Source: Chloroflexota bacterium
Lineage (GTDB): Bacteria > Chloroflexota > Dehalococcoidia > Lucifugimonadales > Lucifugimonadaceae
Direction of reading: 5' to 3'
NCBI GenBank assembly: GCA_027618835.1
Contig: JAQCHZ010000014.1
Coordinates: 1 to 64,000, forward strand
DNA length: 64,000 bases
Part shown: piece after piece, positions 25,349 through 33,311 of the stretch
Position numbering within the stretch: the stretch's first letter is position 1
Layout of the letters: the number at the start of each line of letters is the position of its first letter
Program-made: the position numbers and the translations under genes
The notes under the pieces: generated by a model
Databases searched by the model: none
Seen by the model: the letters and a program-made list of their open reading frames with translations, nothing else
Told to the model about the DNA's origin: nothing

Positions 25349-26332
25349 ATGACAACATCTGAAACACAGGGCGAGGTTCAGCACGTCGATTCGGCGACGC
25401 TGGACGCTCCGCTCAATCCGGTAATTGTTAACAGGTCAGTTCTCGGCAAATTCTGGTACATAATGCGCAAATACCCGGTTCTACCGACATTTGTGCTGGC
25501 TCTACTGGTGCTTGCTGCAATTATTGGTCCGACAATCGCTCCCTACGATCGCGATATTGGACCGATCGGTGACCGCCACTTAGGTATGTTCCAGACTTCT
25601 AAGCTTGCGCCTGAAGACCGTGACGCTCCGAAATATGGACTTTGGCCAGATGGGTACCACCTATTCGGATCCGACCATATTGGTCGAGACGTCTTCACAC
25701 GTGTTCTGCACGGTGCTCGCGTATCGATGCAGGTGGTACTGGTTTCGCTGGTGCTAGGTATGTTTATCGGTGTGTCACTCGGTATGATTTCCGGCTACTA
25801 CGGTGGCCTGGTCGACGAGGTGATCACTAGAATTGTTGATATTTGGTATGCGATGCCATTCCTGATGGTCGCACTAATCGTGGTGCTGATTTTCGGGCGT
25901 GGCTTAACCGTGCTCCTGTTCGTGCTCGCCCTTGTGGCATGGGCAGGTTTCGTGAGGGTTATTCGTGCACAGATATTGGTGCTGAAACAGCTGGACTATA
26001 TTTCGGCTGCCCGTGTAAACGGTGCTTCCGACTTCCGAATACTGTTCAAGCACTTGCTGCCGGGAATCCTTAACACAGCCATTGTTGTTGGAACGCTGAA
26101 CACTTCTGGTCTGATCCTTTCAGAATCGGTGCTCAGTTTCGTTGGTGCTGGTATTCAGCCACCAACTCCGGCATGGGGTGTTATGACGAACGAAGGTCGA
26201 GACTATCTCTCGATCGCAGCTCACCAGGTGTTAGTGCCGTCTGCAGCCATCTTCCTGGTTGTGATATCGCTAAACTTCTTGGGTGACTGGCTGCGTGACC
26301 GTCTGGACCCACGATTGCGACAGATCGACTAG
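25349..26332 (+). CDS. ABC transporter permease, DppC/OppC type
   Basis: A 327-aa permease, partner of the preceding gene. The N-terminal cytoplasmic tail leads to a first helix near residue 50, then the conserved periplasmic 'HLFGSDHIGRDVFTRVLHGARVS' (about 107-130) that marks DppC/OppC proteins. The EAA loop is 'LDYISAARVNGASDFRILFKHLLPG' and the C-terminal 'NFLGDWLRDRLDPRLRQ' is standard. A GAGGAG ribosome site is 5 nt upstream of the ATG. The gene is followed by a strong intrinsic terminator, so the operon ends here without dppD/dppF-type ATPases; these must be encoded elsewhere or shared with other importers. Confidence 0.93.
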   Translation: MTTSETQGEVQHVDSATLDAPLNPVIVNRSVLGKFWYIMRKYPVLPTFVLALLVLAAIIGPTIAPYDRDIGPIGDRHLGMFQTSKLAPEDRDAPKYGLWPDGYHLFGSDHIGRDVFTRVLHGARVSMQVVLVSLVLGMFIGVSLGMISGYYGGLVDEVITRIVDIWYAMPFLMVALIVVLIFGRGLTVLLFVLALVAWAGFVRVIRAQILVLKQLDYISAARVNGASDFRILFKHLLPGILNTAIVVGTLNTSGLILSESVLSFVGAGIQPPTPAWGVMTNEGRDYLSIAAHQVLVPSAAIFLVVISLNFLGDWLRDRLDPRLRQID

Positions 26333-26356
26333 GTTCTCCTAGTAAGAATCGAATTC

Positions 26357-26393
26357 AAAAACGCCCTCGGCACAAAAGCCGAGGGCGTTTTTT
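26357..26393 (+). terminator. intrinsic terminator after the permease pair
   Basis: A perfect 11-bp GC-rich stem (acgccctcggc / gccgagggcgt) with a 6-nt loop and TTTTTT tail; the A-run on the left side may make it work on both strands. Confidence 0.9.
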
Positions 26394-26396
26394 ATT

Positions 26397-26803
26397 GTTT
26401 GAACTTTTGATAGCGAACCGTTGGAGATCGCCATCAAAACAACGGGTAGACACGTGGAATTGCTGAATCTGTATTCATGGCGGACTGATCCGTCACTTTC
26501 GATCACACGTGATCAGCTTGTCCTGTGACATTCGTATCGAACACGTTGTTACTGGGTGCTGATTCATGTCGATCAAGGGTCGTCAGGTCGTTCTAAAGCC
26601 CTCCGCGGACAAGCGCTGCATTCACTCCAATTTCAGCCTGCCGGTGGCTGTATCGCCGCTTTAGAGCAAGCCGTAGGCATTCATGCGAAGCGCTGGATTG
26701 CAAGCCAGACAGACGGAAGCGCTTACCGTCATGATGCGGTGCAATCAATTCGATAGCGGTCGCAACATGTGTCGATAGCGATACCCGCATCTCTCAGACG
26801 CGA
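26397..26803. other. about 400 bp without a supported gene
   Basis: Short ORFs exist on both strands (26556-26756 plus; 26593-26790 minus), but neither has a ribosome site or a recognisable motif. The base composition is coding-like in places, so this could be debris of a lost gene. No RNA gene, repeat or promoter stands out. Confidence 0.4.
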
Positions 26804-26830
26804 CAAGACCGCTCATAATGAGCGGTCTTG
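26804..26830 (-). terminator. hairpin downstream of the cupredoxin-like lipoprotein gene
   Basis: A perfect 12-bp inverted repeat (caagaccgctca / tgagcggtcttg) with a 3-nt loop, 25 bp past the stop codon of the minus-strand gene. No T-tract follows on the minus strand, so it may act as an mRNA end-protecting hairpin or a weak terminator. Confidence 0.5.
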
Positions 26831-26855
26831 CAAACAGATTTGTTGAAGCTGAGTA

Positions 26856-27515
26856 CTACTCGGCGACAACACAGACAGCACCGATGGCGGTGTCACCAGA
26901 GAACGCTGAGGTGTAGGTGAAGCAGCCTTCTACTGTGAAGGTATGGTCGAAGCTAGGATCTTCTTTGTCGAACGGTCCTCTGTGAAGGTCGCCAGAGTCC
27001 CATTCTTCAGCCTGACCTGGGTCGGATGTTGAACTACTCGCTGATTTTCGATCATGACCCCAACGGACGGTTGAACCAACAGCAATCTTGATGATGGCAG
27101 GCTCAAACAAAACGCCTTTAGCCCCTCTCGATGGGATGTCGACTTCGATCACTCCCGTTAGAGCAGGTCCTTCTGGCACTTCCACTTCAAATGCAGCACC
27201 CTGAACGATTGCGCTCGAACCGCTACCCGTCGAAACAGTTCCTTGAATTGCCTGTGCGGTAGCAGTTGCATTTCGTTCAGCGTTGGCAACTGCTGCAGCA
27301 CTCTCCGAATCGATTACAACCTGTACCTGAGCATCAGGGTCACCACCGGCATCGATAACTGCCTGGCGAGTCGCCTGAGCGTTATCAAGCTTGTTCTGTG
27401 CCTTCGTAGTCTCAACGATTTGTACCGTTGTTGGTCTGTCCGAACAAGCGGCCGTAATGGTGGTTAGAACGAGTGCCGCAGCCAGAACCAGTATCACACG
27501 AGTTCGTATCGACAT
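26856..27515 (-). CDS. cupredoxin-like lipoprotein lacking the usual copper ligands
   Basis: A 219-aa exported lipoprotein: the signal peptide ends 'LTTITAACS' (lipobox Cys24), followed by an Ala/Gln/Asn-rich, probably helical region (about 35-90) and a Gly/Ser spacer. From about residue 135 the order 'FEPAIIKIAVGSTVRW', 'EEWDSGDLHRGPF', 'FDHTFTVEGCFTYTSAF', 'IGAVCVV' follows plastocyanin/azurin-like domains (FtP..i.v..G.tV.W ... FdSg.l ... y.F...G.y.Y.C..H ..G.i.V). The ligand positions are not conserved: the C..H after the Tyr reads 'TSAF', and the Trp is followed by 'GHDRKS' rather than a spaced His. It may have lost metal binding or use another site. Two cysteines may form a disulfide. 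Alone on its transcript. Confidence 0.65.
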   Translation of the reverse strand: MSIRTRVILVLAAALVLTTITAACSDRPTTVQIVETTKAQNKLDNAQATRQAVIDAGGDPDAQVQVVIDSESAAAVANAERNATATAQAIQGTVSTGSGSSAIVQGAAFEVEVPEGPALTGVIEVDIPSRGAKGVLFEPAIIKIAVGSTVRWGHDRKSASSSTSDPGQAEEWDSGDLHRGPFDKEDPSFDHTFTVEGCFTYTSAFSGDTAIGAVCVVAE

Positions 27516-27712
27516 ATATGTCCCCCGAAAACGTAGCGTTTATTTCACGCAGGGTAAGGTTTTTTTCAGTTCAACATCTGCTGAAAGATTCTTCAGAATA
27601 TTGAACCATTAAATTCAATGTGGCGGAAGGGTAACATGCAGTATTGGATAGACGGGTGCGACTTTGTGAGGTTCTGAGCATTTACCGAGTACTTAAAGAT
27701 GGCAATGCAGTT

Positions 27713-28939
27713 CTATCGAGAATTTCGGCGAATCCTAATGACAATCACTCCCGATACCAATGCAATGACGGCTGCAGTGAAGTAGGCGAACTGATAAGCC
27801 TCGGCAAACGTGGCGTTCTGTGAATCTTGTCGCCAGTTCAAAAGTGACGTCATCAGAGCGATAGACATCACGGTGCCGATTGTTTGAGAAACTGTGAGTG
27901 CTGCCGATGTAGAACCCGCGTGTTCGCTTGGCGTTCCTCGCAAAGTTAGTGCATAAACCGCTGCCTGGTGAATTCCGAACCCTAATCCGAGAACCGCAGT
28001 CGATATAACGATTCGGCTCATCTCTGGATCCTCTCCCGCTGTACCGGCCATCACTAATCCGACCGCAGTCAATATGGTTCCGATAAAAGTAATAGGACGA
28101 TCTCCCGCACGGTCGGCGAGCCAACCGGCGATTCCTGATCCAATAAAGTTCATGCCTGCCATCAGAGCCAATAGCGCCCCGAGCGTAAGTCCGCTTCTTC
28201 CCATCACGTCGGCGACATAGAACGGAAATAGGAACCACATTACGAACGAGGCGACAGTCAGCAGCAGATTCGAAAGCGCTCCTGACTTGAAGCCCGAGAA
28301 CTCTGTTAGGCCAGCAGGAAATATTGTGAATCGTCCACTCTGTTTGCCTTTGGCGAATATCAAACCCAGTACGAATGTGAGAGCGAACAGCGCCAGCGGT
28401 AGCGGGGTCAACCAGCCTTCAACTCTGGCGAACGACATGGCAAGTACGAATGCAAAAAGCGTTGCAAACACCGTGAGTGATCCCGGTAGATCGAACCGAT
28501 GATTCGTACGACCGGGAACCGACTTAGCCAGATTTCCGTTTAGGGCGATCACCGAAGCTATCAGCAACGCGATGCCGATCGGAATACGTGCCCAAAAAAT
28601 CGCTGGCCAGCCTATTTCCTGGCCTAACAAGCCCCCGCCAAGTGTTCCTGCAAACGTACCGAGTCCCATCGCCCCGAGTGTTACGCCGAGAGCAGCTCCA
28701 CGTCGGCTGGGTCCAAACGCACGTGCGACAAGCGCAGGGGCGAGTGTGAATAAGATGGCTACGCCGATTCCCTGAGGGATACGTAGAGCGACAATTGGCG
28801 AAAGAGAGTCCTGTAACGAGATTAGGCCGACAGCGGTCGTGTACAGCACGATACCCGCAACTAGTGGCCACTTAATGCCGAATCGATCGGCAACACCTCC
28901 GGCGACAAAGCCGGTTCCGCTTCGAGCGCCGTGGTACAT
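27713..28939 (-). CDS. MFS transporter (multidrug/EmrB-like); listed start is probably too short
   Basis: From the ATG at 28939 the product has 408 aa but lacks helix 1 and begins inside helix 2 ('YHGARSGTGFVAGGVADRFGIKWP', the loop 2-3 motif of MFS proteins). The same frame is open upstream to 29218 and encodes 'AIGSGALFLGALDFSINVNLP', a typical helix 1 of DHA2/EmrB-like drug:H+ antiporters. Downstream, 'RRGAALGVTLGAMGLGTFAGTLGGG' corresponds to the antiporter motif C region of helix 5. Full length would be close to 480-500 aa, usual for 14-helix members. The function is probably efflux; the substrate is unknown. No canonical start codon exists in the extension, described separately. Confidence 0.8.
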   Translation of the reverse strand: MYHGARSGTGFVAGGVADRFGIKWPLVAGIVLYTTAVGLISLQDSLSPIVALRIPQGIGVAILFTLAPALVARAFGPSRRGAALGVTLGAMGLGTFAGTLGGGLLGQEIGWPAIFWARIPIGIALLIASVIALNGNLAKSVPGRTNHRFDLPGSLTVFATLFAFVLAMSFARVEGWLTPLPLALFALTFVLGLIFAKGKQSGRFTIFPAGLTEFSGFKSGALSNLLLTVASFVMWFLFPFYVADVMGRSGLTLGALLALMAGMNFIGSGIAGWLADRAGDRPITFIGTILTAVGLVMAGTAGEDPEMSRIVISTAVLGLGFGIHQAAVYALTLRGTPSEHAGSTSAALTVSQTIGTVMSIALMTSLLNWRQDSQNATFAEAYQFAYFTAAVIALVSGVIVIRIRRNSR

Positions 28940-29218
28940 GATGATTATCAGTTGGACGCTGATTATCGTTTCGTCAAGATCAGATCGAAATCTCGGAAGA
29001 TTGACGTTGATCGAGAAATCGAGTGCACCAAGAAACAGCGCACCGCTTCCTATCGCTATCGCTAAGATCTGGGCGAATCGGGTGACAGGCTGGCTATGCT
29101 GGTTTTTTAGACTCTGTAAAGTCGCTGTGGCGTCAAGGCTTGTAATGTCTAGTGACCGCCGCGGAGCACTGGTGACGAAGTTACTATGTCGATAGTGATG
29201 CTCGCAATACTTGCGATA
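28940..29218 (-). other. in-frame N-terminal extension of the MFS gene without a canonical start codon
   Basis: After a TAA at 29219-29221 the minus-strand frame of the MFS gene is open for 93 codons. It encodes a hydrophilic tail ('SLDATATLQSLKNQHSQPV') and a clear first helix. No ATG, GTG or TTG occurs in these 93 codons. An ATG at 29241 lies in a different frame and is closed by a TAG about 30 codons later; a one-base shift would join it. The situation mirrors the MFS gene at 18.8 kb. Confidence 0.55.
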
Positions 29219-29458
29219 TTAGTTCTATCTTGAGCATCCATGAGATTGGTCATAATTCCGAAGCGCTTCTATCGTGAACCTAGTGTCGTAATTATCGCAT
29301 TTATTCAGCTAGAACCCTCGTATTTCGGCATTGGATTTCGAAGATGTATGAATGTTACCGACTACGATGTATATTCTTCCGGAACTCATCCTCCGTGCTT
29401 GTTGTCGACACTTTGTCGCTAGCGGCAAGACCACAAGTTGAAAGCAAAGAAGCAAACA

Positions 29459-30439
29459 ATGGGACACAGCGTCATCTACTACGGCGAGCATGATGGTGCG
29501 CGCACGGCCAGAGCGCTGGAGCTTGCGCCTGATGATCTCGACTGGGGAGTTGTTAGCCCTGAAGCGTCCGAGGCTGAACAAGCCGAAGCTCTCGCTGATG
29601 CCGTAGCTGTGATCACTAACGGGCTGTCGATAACTACCGATATGTTGTCGAAGATGCCAAAAATGAAACTGCTTCAGGTGATGAGCGCAGGATTCGACAG
29701 TCTTGATGTTACCGCCATACGAGAGATGGGTATCGAAGTCTGTAACAACTCCCCGGCGATTGCTCGTTCGGTTGCCGAGCACACCATCGGCATGATGATG
29801 ATGGTCTACAAACGACTTCCTCAGGGTGTCGACGGGGTGAAGGCTGGCACGTGGCAGAAGCCGGCTAAATCGGGAGAGTTCGGCAAGGTTTATGAGGTAT
29901 CAGGTCGCACTGTCGGAATTATTGGGCTTGGCAATATAGGAACTTGGGTCGCCAAGATGCTCAAAGGATTTGAAACGACAACTCTTTACACAGACGTACG
30001 AGAGTTTTCGACTGAAAAAGAGCAGGAACTGAACGTGACTCGCGTTTCGATGGGCGAACTGCTTGAACGATCTGACATCGTCACGGTTCACGTTCCTCTA
30101 TCGTCATCGACCACTGGCTTGATGGGACGCCGAGAGTTCGCCGCGATGAAGCCGGACGCGATATTTATCAACACCTGCCGTGGTCCGGTACAAAACGAAG
30201 CCGAATTAGTTGATGCGTTGAACGCAGGCGAAATCATGGGGGCTGGGTTGGACGTAACCGAAATCGAGCCCACTCCGCTGAATAGTCCGCTGATGAACAT
30301 GGACAACGTGGTGTTGACTCCTCATTTGGCGGGATCTTCTCAGGAGAGGGTGGATCGGGCGCTGGAGTTTTCATTTGAGAACGCCCGTCGCGCCTTGAAC
30401 GGCGAAGAGCTACAAAATCCGGTGCAAGTGCTTGACTAG
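29459..30439 (+). CDS. D-isomer-specific 2-hydroxyacid dehydrogenase
   Basis: About 326 aa from the ATG at 29459; a TTG at 29438 in the same frame is the track's start, and neither has a clear ribosome site. The NAD-binding motif is 'GIIGLGNIGTWVAKML' (about residues 150-165), and the catalytic Arg, Glu and His are in 'FINTCRGPVQNE', 'LDVTEIEPT' and 'VVLTPHLAGSS' (about 236, 265 and 286). It interconverts a 2-ketoacid and a D-2-hydroxyacid with NAD(H), in the manner of glyoxylate/hydroxypyruvate or phosphoglycerate dehydrogenases. The stop overlaps the start of the HAD phosphatase gene by 8 nt, so the two are coupled: dehydrogenase plus phosphatase suggests a phosphorylated hydroxyacid or glycolate-type route. 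Confidence 0.9.
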   Translation: MGHSVIYYGEHDGARTARALELAPDDLDWGVVSPEASEAEQAEALADAVAVITNGLSITTDMLSKMPKMKLLQVMSAGFDSLDVTAIREMGIEVCNNSPAIARSVAEHTIGMMMMVYKRLPQGVDGVKAGTWQKPAKSGEFGKVYEVSGRTVGIIGLGNIGTWVAKMLKGFETTTLYTDVREFSTEKEQELNVTRVSMGELLERSDIVTVHVPLSSSTTGLMGRREFAAMKPDAIFINTCRGPVQNEAELVDALNAGEIMGAGLDVTEIEPTPLNSPLMNMDNVVLTPHLAGSSQERVDRALEFSFENARRALNGEELQNPVQVLD

Positions 30440-31211
30440 TGCTCCCCCGGCAAACGGCTCGACTTTATTTGAAAGACCGTCTGGATTGCTGATAGATCTC
30501 GACGGTACGGTGCTGCCCGAGAACAACCGACCAACCCACCGTGTTATCGACGCTATCGCAGAAGCATCACGATTGATTCCTGTCGCCGTTGCTTCTGGTC
30601 GAGTGCAAGACGATGTCTGTCACTTCGCAAGATTGTTCGGGCTAACTGGCCCTCAGATATCGGATAACGGAGCGACTTTGATCGACCCTGTCACTGGGCG
30701 AGCATTGAAACGTCATATTCTTGATCGTGAAACGGCACAACTGGTTGTATCTGACTTAAAAAAATCATCGGATCGTGTTTTGGCTTGTGATGCAGGACGT
30801 TTCATAGATGATCCTGACCTCATTAGTGATTGGAAGATCACTATCGTGATGGCGAAGTTTGACTCTGAAGCTGAAGCACGAAAGTGGATCGAACGATTCC
30901 CGCCCGACAAAGTAAGTTCCTACGCAACCGTCGATAATCTGGGCCACTGGTACGTGGATTGCACGCCATTGGGAGTGGACAAGGCTACTGGTGCTCGGAA
31001 TTTCGCCAAAAAAGTTGGTGTCGATGCATCCAAGCTGATGGTGATCGGAGATGGTTGGAACGATTTACCGATGTTCGATGTTGCCGGCACTCGAATAGCG
31101 ATGAAAGGCGCGCCGCAAGAAATGATCGAAAGGGCTACCGAAGTTGTTCCTAGTATCGACCAAGACGGTGCGGCGTTGGCTATCGAAAAGTACGTGCTGA
31201 ACCGAAGCTAG
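30432..31211 (+). CDS. HAD-superfamily phosphatase, Cof/YidA type
   Basis: A 259-aa HAD hydrolase starting at a TTG that overlaps the dehydrogenase stop; no ATG lies early enough. Motif I is 'LLIDLDGTVLPE' (DxDGT, about residues 20-24), motif II 'VAVASGRVQ' (about 55), the motif III lysine is in 'PLGVDKATG' (about 183) and motif IV is 'VIGDGWNDLPMFD' (about 206). These are all catalytic elements of a Mg-dependent phosphatase with a C2 cap. Related in type to the HAD gene at 16.6 kb. Substrate unknown; the coupling suggests the dehydrogenase product or substrate. Convergent with accDA, 15 bp apart. Confidence 0.88.
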   Translation: MTSAPPANGSTLFERPSGLLIDLDGTVLPENNRPTHRVIDAIAEASRLIPVAVASGRVQDDVCHFARLFGLTGPQISDNGATLIDPVTGRALKRHILDRETAQLVVSDLKKSSDRVLACDAGRFIDDPDLISDWKITIVMAKFDSEAEARKWIERFPPDKVSSYATVDNLGHWYVDCTPLGVDKATGARNFAKKVGVDASKLMVIGDGWNDLPMFDVAGTRIAMKGAPQEMIERATEVVPSIDQDGAALAIEKYVLNRS

Positions 31212-31226
31212 TAGTTCCCGTACTGG

Positions 31227-33155
31227 CTACGTAAGTTCAAGCTCATCGTCGGATTGAATTGCTATTTCGTCGAGCTCATCGATCTCGTCAAGAATGTCGT
31301 CATCGTCCACGAACTCGGGGCTCTTGTCAGTACCTCCAGATTGGCGGAACGCTCGAACACCAGCTGCAAGTCCGACCTGCCACACCTTCGTTTCGCGTCG
31401 GAGTGTAGTTCGGTATCGATTGCCATACTCGCCAACTTTTCGGAACTTTTTCTGGCGACGTCGTACGAGGGTTTTAGTGTTCTTGCCGGTTAGGGCAGAC
31501 ATCTCACGCATCAGCGCTCTCTTCAGTAGGCGAGCGGCTTCATCTGGCGAACCATGGGCGCCGAGCTCCGGCTCGGGGACGATCTCGTCGACGATCTCCA
31601 TTTCGACACAGTCGACTGATGTCAGTTTCAACGCCCGAGCGATATCCGCCGCTTTGGTAGGGTCGCTCATTTCCGATTGTGCTCCACGTTCAGGATCTAT
31701 AGGCGTGTAGATGGCGTTTTCCAGCATGAGCACACGGTCTGCTAGACCGAACGCGAGGGCAGCTTCTGATCCACCTTCGCCGATGAGAATCGAAAGGGTT
31801 GGCGTTTTTACTCGGCCCATCTGATCGATCATTCTGGCGATAGCGCTGGCGAGGCCGCGCTGTTCCATCTCTATGCCGAGCTTCGGACCCGGCGAGTCGA
31901 CGATCGTAACAACGGGGATCTTGAACGTTTCTGCAAGAATCACTCCACGCCGAGCTTTCCGGAATCCACCAGGAGTGATATCTCCAGATCGGGGAGCGGT
32001 ATTTTCGTTATCACCAGTTGGCGTGATAGTCGATTTTTGCTGGGCGATTATCATCACGCTTTGTCCGCCCAAACGGGCAAGGCCAATAATTACCGATTTA
32101 TCGTCTGTGTATACGCGGTCACCATGCAATTCGAAGAAATTGGCAAATACGTTGTCGATGTAGAACCTGGCTCGCGGTCTATCGTGACGGCGCGCCAGTT
32201 TGACCATATCCCACGCTTCACGAGGGCGGACGGCGACTGTTTCAGCAACCAAGCGACGTGATGATGTGAGTTTGAATTCCGGTGAAATGAGGTCGAGAAC
32301 AGAGGCGAGTTCGTGTTTCAGGCGGTCGCGCTCGATGATTGCATCGACGTGCCCACGCTTTAAGTACGCTTCTGCGGTGTGTTCGGTGTCGACACGTTTT
32401 CCTTCGATCTCACGAAGATCACCAAGCGGCGAAAACCCGATGTGAGATCCAGGCTCTGCAAAGATAATGTCGGCCATCGACGCAAAACTGCCCAGCACTT
32501 GGCCTGTAGACGGGTTGCTAAGCGAAACGATGAACGCCTGCCCTTTGTCTCGAAGTGCTCTCGCGGCGAGTGTAGTTTTTGCCATCTGCATTAACGACAG
32601 CACACCCTCTTGAATTCGCGCACCACCGGATGTGACCAATGCCACGCACGGCAACTTTTTTCGTGCGGCAAGTTCGAGTGCGAGTGTGACTTTTTCGCCA
32701 ACAACCACGCCCATTGATCCGCCCAAAAAGCTGGAGTCGAGCACGATTATTACGACTGGCGTGCCGCCGATCAGGCATGTGCCAGTTACGGCAGCTTCAG
32801 ATAGTCCGGTGCGGGACTGATCTTGGAGCAATCGGACACGGTATGAAATTCGCGGTGAGAACTGGAGTGGGTCGAGCGACTGAATCCACTTACTCGTCTC
32901 TTTAAAGCTGCCTTCATCGGCTATGGCGGTGATTCGGCGTCGAGCTGAGATTGTGTAGTGATAGCCGCAAGCAGGGCAGACTCTTAACCGACGGTACTTG
33001 GTCGATTCAGAGATATTGGCTCCGCACGACAGGCAAGCTTTACGAGGTTGATCGAGATCGAGAGTGTCGAGTTCTTCCGACAGCTTCGCAATGGCATCTT
33101 TGTCCAGCGGCTGATTATCTTCTGACGGAAATAGTGGAGTTACGTTATCTGGCAC
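31227..33155 (-). CDS. accDA: acetyl-CoA carboxylase carboxyltransferase, fused beta and alpha subunits (AccD-AccA)
   Basis: A 642-aa fusion. Residues about 35-300 are AccD: a zinc ribbon with C41, C44, C60 and C63 ('CLSCG', 'CPACG'), then the crotonase-fold carboxyltransferase with 'SGGARIQEGVLSLMQM' and 'GSFASMADIIFAEPG'. From about residue 310 the AccA part begins ('PREAWDMVKLARRHDRPRARFYID') with 'GDRVYTDD', 'DSPGPKLGIEMEQRG' and 'IGEGGSEAALAFGLADRVLMLENA'. It transfers the carboxyl group from biotin to acetyl-CoA, giving malonyl-CoA for fatty acid synthesis. The C-terminal tail of about 30 residues is strongly acidic. The biotin carboxylase and carrier are not in the window, but fabD and acpP lie 7 kb away on the same strand. 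Confidence 0.93.
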   Translation of the reverse strand: MPDNVTPLFPSEDNQPLDKDAIAKLSEELDTLDLDQPRKACLSCGANISESTKYRRLRVCPACGYHYTISARRRITAIADEGSFKETSKWIQSLDPLQFSPRISYRVRLLQDQSRTGLSEAAVTGTCLIGGTPVVIIVLDSSFLGGSMGVVVGEKVTLALELAARKKLPCVALVTSGGARIQEGVLSLMQMAKTTLAARALRDKGQAFIVSLSNPSTGQVLGSFASMADIIFAEPGSHIGFSPLGDLREIEGKRVDTEHTAEAYLKRGHVDAIIERDRLKHELASVLDLISPEFKLTSSRRLVAETVAVRPREAWDMVKLARRHDRPRARFYIDNVFANFFELHGDRVYTDDKSVIIGLARLGGQSVMIIAQQKSTITPTGDNENTAPRSGDITPGGFRKARRGVILAETFKIPVVTIVDSPGPKLGIEMEQRGLASAIARMIDQMGRVKTPTLSILIGEGGSEAALAFGLADRVLMLENAIYTPIDPERGAQSEMSDPTKAADIARALKLTSVDCVEMEIVDEIVPEPELGAHGSPDEAARLLKRALMREMSALTGKNTKTLVRRRQKKFRKVGEYGNRYRTTLRRETKVWQVGLAAGVRAFRQSGGTDKSPEFVDDDDILDEIDELDEIAIQSDDELELT

Positions 33156-33311
33156 TTTGGTGCAGGTTGCTCCTGTGTCGAAATGAATCGCTGTGTTGCG
33201 ACTAGTCCGTATTCATTCTATGCGAACAAACGTTACGGGTAATGTGGTTCGCAACCTGCTAGCGGTTGTGGATGGGTGTGACCCATAGCGGTCTTTGCTT
33301 AGTAAAACGGC

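Noticed and set aside
26556-26790. overlapping short ORFs on both strands
   Set aside because: No start context, motif or similarity that I recognise; listed only as an unexplained gap.
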